From: Agelaius tricolor | Taxonomy: Eukaryota > Chordata > Aves > Passeriformes > Icteridae | NCBI GenBank assembly: GCA_023055355.1 | Contig: JALJCS010000001.1 | Location: forward strand, 81,880,881-81,944,880 | Length of the DNA stretch: 64,000 nt | Direction of reading: 5' to 3' | Shown: positions 49,496 to 59,830 of the stretch, piece by piece | How positions within the stretch are numbered: the first letter of the stretch is position 1 | How the letters are laid out: each line of letters begins with the position of its first letter | Program-made: the position numbers and the translations under genes | The notes under the pieces: model-generated | Database searches by the model: none | Told to the model about the DNA's origin: nothing | What the model saw: only the letters and a program-made list of their open reading frames with translations

Positions 49496-49963
49496 TTGAC
49501 CATTTCCAAGTAAGTCTTCCTTGACTCTGGTGTTGGTCAGACTTGGAGGAGGTTGGAGTAATGCACCAGGTTAAGGAGAGAGCCTCATCTGCTGATGGAA
49601 GCAGATTTCATACTATTGACACACAGACAATATTGTGCTGCTGCTGTCTCTGAAGTTTGGTCTGTATCCAGCTGCACATATTCCTTGTTCCCAGCCAGCA
49701 AATTTTTGGGGTGAGTACTACAGTTGAGGATTGCAGCTACCAGAAACTCTGTTAGGTTGGCAAAAATATCTCTGCACTAATATTTTAATTTGAAAAATTC
49801 ATCCACTCTACAACAATATTTTACTAAAGTTGATTGCCTAAGTGTCAAATAAGGTATATAGACATTTCTTTGTAATGTAGTTTGTGTATCATGTTTATGT
49901 ACTATGTATGTATATTGCCCAAACAATATGAGTTTTGCTCTGCTTTTCCAATTTCCACATGAG
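49496..49963. other. Intergenic, no gene seen
   Basis: AT-rich unique sequence up to the target duplication of the next LTR. Nothing was recognised. Confidence 0.55.
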
Positions 49964-49969
49964 ATTTAT

Positions 49970-50574
49970 TGGAGCGGTGGCCGGTGAAAAGTGAAACGCC
50001 CAGGCTAGATAAGTGTCCAGCCAACCTCCAGCCAGTCAGGCACTTCCCCAACCCGGAGTCAGGGCTTTGTGCCCAAGGCGATGTCAAGCCTTGCGGACGT
50101 GTGGCCGCAGTAAAGAGCTCCGAAGTCGCAGGATGAAATGAAGAGGCGACCCTCAGTTTCTTCAGGGAGGGTGGTTTTATTGGTAGGGAAACGTGCAGGT
50201 TCAGGTAGAAGGAGCTGAGGGCCCCGAGGCAGGGAAAGCCTCGGGTTTTACAGAGGGTGGGAGGGGTGAAAGATAGCAAATCAGAGAGGGATACATTAAG
50301 GATTGGCATGATCGGAGAACCCATCAAACACAGTTGTGGGAGGGACCCTGGCCCCTAACCCAATCACCTGACACCCTGGCCCGAACTCTCTAGAAAAAGA
50401 GGCAGGGGTGTCGAGTGACAGGCAGGCCATCAGGGGTGGGGAACAAGAAAGATACATTTGATAACCAAGACAACTGGGGAGGGGTTTGGGGATTGACACA
50501 AACTGGTAACAGGGCAGGACCTTCTGAGAGAACAATGGGGGGAAAACTGAACAAACATAAAACACACCACAACA
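49970..50574 (-). mobile_element. Solo LTR, 605 bp, with 6-bp target duplication
   Basis: It is bounded by ATTTAT direct repeats (49964-49969 and 50575-50580). On the minus strand it begins TGTTGTGG and ends CCGCTCCA, a proper TG...CA pair. An AATAAA polyA signal lies at plus 50176-50181, followed by about 200 bp of R/U5-like sequence. It is GC-rich compared with its surroundings. The 6-bp duplication points to a class II (ERVK-like) endogenous retrovirus. No internal gag/pol/env sequence remains. Confidence 0.88.
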
Positions 50575-50580
50575 ATTTAT

Positions 50581-51544
50581 TTTGGTAAATGGAACATAGG
50601 TTATTTTAGTAAAGGAAGAGTACTTACAGTTAGCTTTTATTTAGCAGTTCACAGCTTCTGAACTGCTGTCAGGTTGAACTGTGATATTTAAGATGAGAAG
50701 CCTTGAAGTGGGCGTGACTCTGCTTCCCCATGGCAGTGCAGCTCAGCCCCAAGCAGCATTCCCATATGACTCTGGTAACACAGCAAAGAGTTCAGCTCTA
50801 GAGTTAATCTCCTTTACAATTACAGCTGCCTCCTCAGAGGATGCATCATCTGTGCAACAACTGCTCTCAAAGTACCGTGAAAAGCCTCTCCTTTTTCTGA
50901 GTGGGAGTTTCACTGAGAAGACAGCTCCTAAATGATCTAAATGTGGGCTCTTCATAGGAAATTAGGACTTAGTTATCTGCAGCTGCAATTCAAAGGAAGC
51001 ACCTATATGTAGCTTTGCCAGCAATCCCCCAAAATAGTTTCACTTTCTCAGAGTCATTGACCTTAGGAAGAAATCTCTTGATTTTTTTTACAAACGTTTT
51101 CCTATAAATCTAATTCTGTTGAGAGAAAACATGTTGGTTTTGTAAGTCTCCAGAACCACTGGCTCTAGAGTGTGGATTTTTCAGGACAATTTCACAATTA
51201 TGAGAAGAGACAGATCTTGTTATCCTCATTTTTTCAGGGCAAAACAAGAGGGCAGCTGTAGAAATGTCCCAGAGAATGAAGCAGAATGGTCTGTAGCCAG
51301 TTGTACACACAAATTCACCAGCCTGCCCACAGGCACTGGGACACTGCCTTAGAAACCAAATGAAACATGATTGCAAGGGGCTGCAGAAGCCCCTTGAGGA
51401 GGACAAAGGCAAACAGGAAAAGTATCCCAACAGAAACAAAACAATCTGGGACCTGCTCCAAGTTTGCAGCCCACCAGGCAGAGGGGAAATCTGAGTTACA
51501 GGGGAACCAGCAAGTGCTGCGCTCAGCCCATGCCATTACAAAGA
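50581..51544. other. Intergenic; contains an ISRE
   Basis: Unique sequence without a recognisable exon. It holds the ISRE at 51036-51049, listed separately, and a related half-site GGAGTTTCACTGAGA at about 50906-50920. Confidence 0.5.
51036..51049 (-). promoter_or_regulatory. Consensus ISRE downstream of CMPK2
   Basis: AGTTTCACTTTCTC matches AGTTTCNNTTTCNC/T fully and closely resembles classical interferon-stimulated gene elements. It lies about 6.8 kb past the CMPK2 polyA signal and about 0.5 kb right of a solo LTR. Function as an enhancer is inferred. Confidence 0.4.
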
Positions 51545-51782
51545 ATTTAATACTATTATTACATTTATTACTATTATTAATTTAATAATTTATTGATTTG
51601 CTAGCTTTAGGATGTGGTCCTGCAAAGAATTTGATGCTACAGTCTTCAAAGCATCTGGGGAATTAGGCCAGAAACCAAACCTCAAGCTTTGCAAGAATTC
51701 TGTTTAATTCTGTGAATTCAGCCCTTACTGAACAATAAATGCAATTTGTAAAATTCAGCTGTTTCTTGAAGGAGAAAACAAG
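51545..51782 (+). repeat. Dispersed repeat copy B
   Basis: This copy pairs with 46441-46695 in the same orientation, about 5.1 kb away, with many substitutions and small indels. Homology starts in the ATT-rich run and ends after 'gctgtttcttgaagga'. Confidence 0.85.
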
Positions 51783-54700
51783 ATGCAAGGCTGAACTGAA
51801 TGCACACCATCCTGAACTGTGCACGTGTACCTGTGTGTGGGTGTGTGTGTGTGCACACATGTGCTGTCGGAAGGCATAAGGAATTACATCTGTCTCCAAC
51901 ACATGGCTTTGTTATATTATGGGCATTTTGTTTCAGGTGTCTACTGCCTGGAAGTTTAATTTACATCCCTAAGAAATGGCAACTGTAGGTCAGTGGATTC
52001 CAGACATTTCCCTGGGCTGTGTTCCCCTGTAGAGCTCACCAGTGGGGAGAGATGGTCCAAGCATAACCTGATTTGTGCAAGGGATGCTCCAGTGGGTGCA
52101 ATGATCTGCATAGATAGTTTTGGCTCTCTAGCCCTCAATGCCATGTAGCAAACTTCTAAAACCACTGCACGTCATCCTCAGAAAGCACTGTGATCCCTCA
52201 GTAAAGCATGACTTCTTTCTCATACCAAAGGCAAGGCTTGTGATTTCCTAATCTTTTCCCCACAGGGTTACAAGAGCCAAAACTCTCTTATTCCCACAGC
52301 AATTTCAGCCTGACTTTTACCAGGGAAAAGAGACAAGGGAAAGCAGAGACCTTTGAAAAAAGGGACAAGCAGCAGAGCACCTTTGAAGGCAGAGTAAGGA
52401 ACTGACCTGTGGTTTATGTCTTATTGGAGTGTATTGTGTCAATCTGTTGTAAACAGAAAAGGCATTTCTGTCCCTGTTCCTTCAAGATAGGTGGGTGAGC
52501 CCTAGACAGGCTTTTCACTTGAAGGGTAACACCAAAGTAAGGTTGTGCTTCTGGGAAGATGTGAGAGGTGCATCTGATGACAAGGTGGATCTAATAAGGG
52601 CTTTCTTCTCAGTCTTTCCACTTTGATATTTTTGGAGACCTTTAAGCTGTGCATAATTTCTGTAATGAGTTCCTTGATCAAAATCTACACTTTGCAAGTA
52701 AAATGTAGATACCTATTCAGATTTCTGACATCACCTTTGGAAGACAACAACAACAAAAAAAAAAAGATGTGTTGATTAGTTTTTAGAGATTAGTATTAAT
52801 TAGTATTGATTAGTATTTAGTAATAGGCATGGGAGATGTATTCTGGAAAAAATCAAAACCCTTAAAACAAAATTGTAGCCCAAGAAACTGATCAAGAAGC
52901 TTCTGAAGCTAAACTTCTCTCATATCTCTCCTTGCCTTCACCCAAGACTATAAATGCTGAAGCAGTAAGATATCCTGCTCACAGAGGGATATGTATCAAT
53001 AAAAACACAGCAGGCTTGAAAGCTTTGCAGGAGGCTTGTTCTCACCATTGTTTCACCTCTCTGTTTGAGGGTTTGTTTTTGTTTTGATCTTTTCCTCACA
53101 GCTCTACTTACTGAGAAAGACACGAATATATTGTAGATAGTGTTGATTCATATCCCGCAGGAAAAATTGAAGAGGTGAGTGATTTTAGCAATTCCTACTG
53201 CCAGGTTAAGGAGCAGAAAATAGCTGCAGAATTGGAGGTATTGACATAAGAAGGGATGAGGAGATGACCGGTGGGAAGGAGGAGTTGAAAGATTTCTGTA
53301 ATCAACGTCTTTGTTCTCATTCCAACTCTGCAGAGAAACAGCTTTTGCCTAAATATCAAACCTTGCTTCACTTTTGTTTACAGTATCGAAAATAAGCAGG
53401 AACATACTAGCACGCTGCAGGAGAAAACAATCATGTCCTTTGCTTCCAGCCATGCCAGTGGTACAGCCAGTTGTGATGGGGAAAGCCTGTAATCCAGTTT
53501 CAGTAAATCAAGCACAGCTGGGGCATCAGCAAGTCTGTGGTTTGCTTTTGTCCCCTGGGACTGCAGTTGTGTTAATGTTGCATGCACAGCCTGTGGAGCT
53601 GGGCTAAGTCACAGAAGTCTGGATCTGGGTCTGAGCTCCTTCAGAGGTCACAGCTGCTTTGGCTGGGGATTTTGGGTTAGGCTCATTACAGATTATCACT
53701 CTGAGCTCTGGTATTCTTTCTCAGCGTGGAGTTAACAGGATCCACATGGTGGATTTGGAATCTAATATTCAGATGTGGAGAGCCCTGGGCACTAAGCCCC
53801 GATCTTTAACAGGAGCTGTGCACATGCTGAGACTTGGGCTAGCAGGTCCTGCATGTTGGTTAGCAGTGAAAAAGGGTCTCACTCTGATCCAGACAGTGGA
53901 AGAGGTTTAGAGCCTCAAAATATACTCGTTCTCAAGCACTTCAATAAGAAGAATCAAATACATAAAGCAGCAGAGCATATGGGAAATACTTAAATGAATT
54001 TCAAAGGACTTCCCCTCATCATAATCTGTTCTATAGCATAAAAGGGCATGGAAGGAACAGTATTTTGTTCAGACAAATAACTTATTTGCTTTGTCAAACC
54101 TTGTCCTTTGTAAGGGCTGTCTGCAGAGATCTCAGATTGCATACTTCTTCCATCACTGGCTCTCTGCCTGTATGCCTGACCTATTGATGTCCATGGTGAT
54201 CTGTGCAGAGACTTGCACAGAAAGGAACTCTCTCTCTTGACATTGGGATCCTCCCTTTGGACCTCTGGGAAAAAGGTATTTTACAGTGAATTTTGCCTGA
54301 GGCAGGCTCAGGACAATGAAATCCTCTCCTTACAGGACCATGGGGGCCCAAAGGGAGATGCAGGGAACTGGATTCTGCTCCACAAAGTCTGTGAGGAGGT
54401 GGGGAGGGAGGGCAGAGCCCAGCGACACACAGGAGGTGACCGGGTTTTGGCAGGCACCCTCAGAGATCTACAGAGCCTGAGGCTTTATCTGCAGGGTGGC
54501 CAACATCTGGCAAAACAATCTGCTGGGAGGCTCGTGGAGGGAACCTTGCAGACTTTCCTGATGCTTGCCCAGATTTCCCCACACAGGGAGCAGAGCTGGC
54601 ACGAGCCGTGTGAGCAGTTTGATTTCCAAATGCACCGTGCCATAAATTCCATCCAACAGGGAAACACTGCAGATGAGCGGGTGGGCTGCAACCCACCCAT

Positions 54701-56123
54701 CTCGCTCCATTTGTGCGCCTAAACCAGCTGGGATGCCAGCTCCTTCTCTTTGAGACTCTTTTCTTTATCTCCTTCTTTAATCCAGTGTGCCAAGCAGGCT
54801 TGTGCATCAGGGAAATCTGCAGCACATCAGATAAATCTGTCTCTGCAGTGTTTGTGTGAAGCCATCTCTTGGAGCCGGTGTGCGGGGAGCCCAGAGCCAC
54901 CAGAGGGAGCGAGAGCACCGAACAAGGCAGGGATCGCAGCTTTAGGTGATGCAAACACAGAAATCATCCAGAGCCAGGAGGAGAGCAGGGCTGGCTCAGA
55001 ATCTATGTGGTTGCGTTTAGGTGGAGAAACCCCAAAGAAATTTTAAAGCCCATTTTAATGCATTTGGTAGGTGTTAGGTTTTTGGTTGTTTTGGTTTTTG
55101 TATCTTTTTTTCCCTAATTCTTGATTTCTTTATATAATCAACACTGGCTAAACTGTATAAGCTGCCAAATGTCATAAAGATGTAGCTATTACAAGTATTT
55201 CATACCATTCCTCTAAGAGAAAGGCAAAAGTAGACTATTACACAAAGTGATTAAAAAGACTCTCAGTCACACAGAATTTAAACACAATACTGCATCTTTA
55301 CAACAGCACTGCTGAAGCAAGGTTTGCTCTTCTGTCACTTCTTCCTTGTATGGCTGTGTGTAAATCACCTAAACCCAGATCCTCATTGATAATAAGGAAA
55401 CTTAACACTCTGAAAAACAGCAGAACCTAAACAATACTGTAGCCCTCTTTCCCCTGTGCCCCATTTGCTCTGTGTGTCTGAACTGCAGCTTCTTTCCATC
55501 ACAGAAAAACAGACCATGCTGTAAAGAGTGCACTAAAGAGTGCAAGATTTTATGTTTCAGGGACCTGGGGCTCAGAGCCTTTGATTGTTACAACTAGCAT
55601 AAGATAACTGGGACTTTTAACAACGTTATTTTTTGTTCAAGGACGTCCTGGGCTGCTTTTCCATGCAGCCATGCAGAAGGCATGCTGCTGAGGCTACAAG
55701 CCAGGCATTCTGATTAAAAAATCAAGATCTCCAGAACTCTGCTGCATAGCACACACAGCATTGGTCTGTCTTGCTGTTACAGACGTGACTTTTATGTCTC
55801 CTGAGTTTTATCAGTTTCCTTTATTGTACTGGGTTCATTCAGGATGCAATAATCAAGGGTGTGTCAGAATTTTTCCATCGCAGATCTTACTTTTCAACAA
55901 GTTATGAAATTTCATTACTGGCTGCAACCTGACATATGTAGTTGAGAAGCTGCTGTTTTTAAAGCATGCCTTGAAGAATTCTTTGAACCAAATTGGGCTA
56001 TTAAGAAAAAGGGGACTGCACTCCACAGAAAATTGGTTCTAAAATTGGAATTCATCCCCATCCTCCTGATATCTCTCAGGCCACACATAATGGTACTAGT
56101 AATATGCATTACTGGTGTTAAAT
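51783..56123. other. Intergenic, no gene recognised
   Basis: Mostly unique sequence. A TG-rich run lies at 51822-51862. At 54.34-54.96 kb the GC content rises and a 169-codon frame is open on the plus strand, but it begins with TTG, has no recognisable domain and lacks convincing splice or promoter context. Confidence 0.5.
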
Positions 56124-57005
56124 ATCATAGGACCATTTAGGTTGGAAAAGAACTCTAAGTCCAACCTTTACTGTAAAACATACAAGTCCACCACTAGACC
56201 ATGTTCCCAAGTGTCACATCTACACATCTTTTGAATACCTCCAGAGGTGGTGACGTAACCACTTCCATGGCATGTTCCAATGCTCGAAAAACCTCTTTCT
56301 GTGAAGCAATTTTTCCTAATATCTGATCTAAAGCTTTCCTGGCATAACTTGAAGCCATTTCCCCTTGTCTATTTCTTGTTAACTGTTAGAAAAAGCCAAC
56401 CCTCACCTGGGTACAAGCTCCTTTCAGGTAGTTGTAGACAGCAATAAGGTCACCCCTGAACCTCCTTTTATTCCAGGCTAAACACCCTCTGTTTCCTCAG
56501 CTGTGCCTCATATGACTCATTCTCCAGGCCCTTCACCAGCTCTGTTGCCCTTCTCTGGACTCACTCCAGCCCCTCAATGCCTTTCTTGTAGTGAGGGCCC
56601 CAGAGCTGAACACAGCACTCGAGGTGCAGTCTCATCAGTGATCAGGGCTGAGTACAGTGGGACAATCTCTGCCCTGGTCCTGCTGGCCACATTGCTTCTG
56701 ATACAATCTAGGATGTAGATTGAGGAAGAGAGATCTGTGCACATGCTGGCTTGTGTTCAGCTGGTTCTCCTCAGCCCCCCAGATTCTTTTCCACCATCCA
56801 GCTTTCCAGCCACTCTGCCCTCAGCCTGCAGTTGTGGTGATCCAAAGGCAGGACCCAGCACTTGGCCCTGTTGAATTTCTTACCATTGGCCTTGGCCCAT
56901 CACTGCTGTGCAGCTTTCCAACTCTCCAGCAGATCAACTTTCCAGCACTCCTGCACATCTTGGTGTCATCTGCTAACCTCATCGCCCACATCCAGCACTG
57001 AGCAT
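56124..57005 (-). mobile_element. CR1 LINE fragment (about 880 bp)
   Basis: Reverse-oriented CR1. The 3' tail complement 'atcataggaccatttaggtt' is at the left end. It continues with 'ctccagaggtggtgacg', 'aacctctttctgtgaag', 'ataaggtcacccctgaa', 'ccttctctggactcactcc', 'gggccccagagctgaacaca' and 'ccagcagatcaactttcc', ending near 'ttggtgtcatctgctaacc'. It is the longest mobile element in the window and has no intact open frame. Confidence 0.9.
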
Positions 57006-58503
57006 CAGGCACCATGGCACACCAGCTCTCCCAGCTCACTGGGAAGAAGAGCTCCATGATATCATGGGGGTAAATGAAACACTCTGCCATAAATACAGCA
57101 CCTTTTAACAACACGGTTCGAAAAATCTTGGTGTTTAAAATCAGGATTTAACAAATGAGGAGGAGGTTTGGATGTGCATTTTGCAGCATCTGTAGCAGAG
57201 AAGGGGAAGGACTATTGATGTCATAAGGATGCTATGAGGACAAATCCATTTGGAAAGCATTTATATACTGCTGTGATGGACCCATAGACAAATTTGTCAT
57301 GAAATGACTAATTGGTCTCCCATGACTGAAGCTTTCTTCAGAATTATTCCACTGACTTTTTATTTTCAGGACAAAACAAAATTTTTCAGGACATTCAAAG
57401 TTTTTGCAACAACAACAAAAAAAAAAAGAGCAAAAGAAAAAAAAAGGGTTTTATTTGTTTGAAAAGGAAACTTTGCTCTATACAGCATTTTTTTCCCTTA
57501 GAATTAATAAAATTTTTTTCCTCCAATTCGGGTGGAAACAATTTAAAATGTCAAGAGCTTTGTTTAATTGGAAGAAAACCCCACCAAAACAACAAGCCAA
57601 ATAATTCTCTAAGAGATCTATTATTTTAAGAAAAAAATCTAGGAGCTGTTTTTGTCTATGGCTACCTTCAGATGACTACAGTGGGACTAGAATTTTGTTC
57701 TTTGATCTTGTAAATGCATCCTTGTCATCAAAGTATGTGAAGTCCTTAGTAGCAGCATTTCTGCTTTCAGATTTGCATAAATCCAGGAAAGAGCATAACA
57801 TAACAGCTCAGTGTCAGAGATTAACAAGGTACCATGTTTAAGCAAAGTGTGATTACTGCTGACCAAAGTGGATAAAGGAATACATGTGGATAAATCAAAG
57901 GGGTATATATAATAGTGATAAAAGTAAAAATACAGCATAATTCTGAGTTACTGAGGAATGAGGATCTATGATTCTGCTCTAGATGAAAATAAGGATTAAG
58001 TCAAGTAAATTAAAATGGTATGGATGACAAGAGAATCAGACACAGTTTTTTTTTCAGACAAGCTAGAAACAGCTTGTAGTAGGTTTAATTTCAGTCAGTA
58101 CTTCAAAATGGTGCAACAAATTTCAGTTAATTTTTATATGAAAAACAAGTGAATCTAAGCAGCAAGAATGAAAACAGTTTCAAATGGACAGTAATTTGGA
58201 TAGGGTAATTTTCTTCAGTTATCTTTCTCTGGCATATATTGTTGTTTTATTGAAAAGAATACACATGGTTTGAAATCATTCTGTTTCCCATTGAAGACAG
58301 ATCTGACAGAATTCCTTATAAAAATATATCATATATTTTCTGAGCGCTTTACCGCTGCCAGAATTGGCTAGGGTGCATTATCTAGAGTGCAATCAAATGT
58401 CACGCTAGAAAAGCACTAAAGCCTTTTTAATTAAAAAGTCATAGAGGATTAAGTAAAATTATAACCGCTGGTTACTGTAACCTTCTCAGAGGGGCACGAG
58501 TGC
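57006..58503. other. Intergenic, no gene seen
   Basis: AT-rich unique sequence with A-rich runs at 57413-57450. Nothing was recognised. Confidence 0.6.
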
Positions 58504-59283
58504 ATGTCTGTGTGTGTGTGTGTGTGTCTGCTTGTGTGTGTCTGTGTCTGTCTGTGTGAGTGTGTCTGTGTGTGTGTCTGTGTATTTGTGTGTGTGTATA
58601 TATCTGTGTGTCTGTGTGTGTGTCTGTGTGTCTGTGTGTGTGTGTCTGTGTGCGTGTCTCTGTGTGTCTGTGTCTGTCTGTGTGAGTGTGTGTCTGTGTG
58701 TGTGTCTGTGTGTGTGTGTGTCTGTGTCTGTCTGTCTGTGTGTGTGTGTGTTTGTCTGTGTCTGTGTGTGTGTGTGTGTGTGCGTGTGTGTGTCTGTCTC
58801 TGTGTGTGTTTGTCTGTGTGTGTCTCTGTGTCTGTGTGTCTGTGTGTGTGGGTGTGCGTCTGTGTGTGCCTGTGTGTGTGTGTGTGTCTGTGTGTGTCCG
58901 TGTGCGTGTCTCTGTGTGTGTCTGTGTGCGTCCGTGTGTGTGTCCATGTGTGTGTGTGTGTGTATGTATCTGTGTGTCTGTTTGCGCGTGTCTGTGTGTG
59001 TGCCTGTGTGTGTGTGTGTCTGTGTGTGTGTCTGTGTCTGTCTGTGTGAGTGTGTGTCTGTGTGTCTGTGTCTGTGTGTCTGTGTGTGTCTGTGTGCATG
59101 TCTGTGTCTGTCTGTTTGTGTGAGTGTGTGCCTGTGTGTGTGTCTGTGTGCGTGTCTGTGTCTGTCTATCTGTGTGAGTGTGTGTCTGTGTGTCTGTGTC
59201 TGTGTGTCTGTGTGTCTGTCTGTCTGTCTGTGTCTGTGTGTCTGTGTGTGTCTGTGTGTCTGTGTGTCTGTGTGTCTGTGCCT
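58504..59283. repeat. GT-rich satellite, (TGTGTC)n-type, about 780 bp
   Basis: Almost unbroken TGTGTG and TGTCTG units, with occasional TGAG, GCGTG and TATG variants. Longer blocks such as 'gtctgtctgtgtgagtgtgt' recur at intervals, suggesting higher-order duplication inside the array. Open frames on both strands (Cys/Val repeats on plus, His/Thr repeats on minus) are translation artefacts. The right end borders GC-rich unique sequence. Confidence 0.95.
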
Positions 59284-59830
59284 GTGCCGGCAGGCCCGCC
59301 GGGCCGTGCAGGGTGCAGCGGGCGGGAATTGAGCGCTGCCCGGCACCGGGGCTGCAGCTGGGCTCAGGCTCCGCCGGGCTCAGCCCTGCCACCCTGCCCA
59401 CCCTGCCCAGCCGGCGTGGGGAGCCCAGGATGTGAGTTTTGCGAGGAATGAAAAGCTCCCAAGGGCCGCTGACATGCTCCATGTGCTTGCAGGGAGCCGC
59501 TGCCGCTCCGGCTGCCAGGGCCACCTCACGGAAGGCGAGGGCGCTGCCAAGGCCGCGCAGCTCCGGCTGTCTGCGAGTCGGAATGCAGGCGGGGCATCTG
59601 AAAATTGCTCGAGGCGGGCTCCGAGCAGGCGGCTGCCCTGGGGCAGGATATCCCACCTCGCACACTCCCAGCTGCAGCCCCCACAGGAGGGCACGGGACA
59701 GGTACTGCTCGGCATGCGCTGCTCCCATCCACATGAAGCTGCTGCCTCTGTTCCCACCTCTGAAGCATCAGGAAAGGAAGGCATCTCCACCTGCAGCCTT
59801 CTGCTGATTTTCCTTTCTGCCACAGTTTTT
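59284..59830. other. GC-rich unique segment beside the satellite
   Basis: A GC-rich block with several CpGs, which could be a small CpG island or regulatory element. No splice-linked coding exon or known domain was found. Confidence 0.4.

Noticed and set aside
49902..50575. Minus-strand frames of 61-141 codons
   Set aside because: They fall inside the solo LTR, which is regulatory sequence and not a retroviral gene.
54213..54954. 169-codon plus and 164-codon minus frames in a GC-richer block
   Set aside because: The plus frame starts with TTG, both strands are open, and no domain or splice context was seen. An lncRNA exon cannot be excluded but is unsupported.
56503..57114. Overlapping frames on both strands
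   Set aside because: They fall inside the reverse-oriented CR1 copy and are not intact reverse transcriptase.
58449..59734. Very long His/Thr-rich (minus) and Cys/Val-rich (plus) open frames
   Set aside because: They are direct translations of the GT satellite. Several frames are open at once and none has a start, splice sites or a domain.
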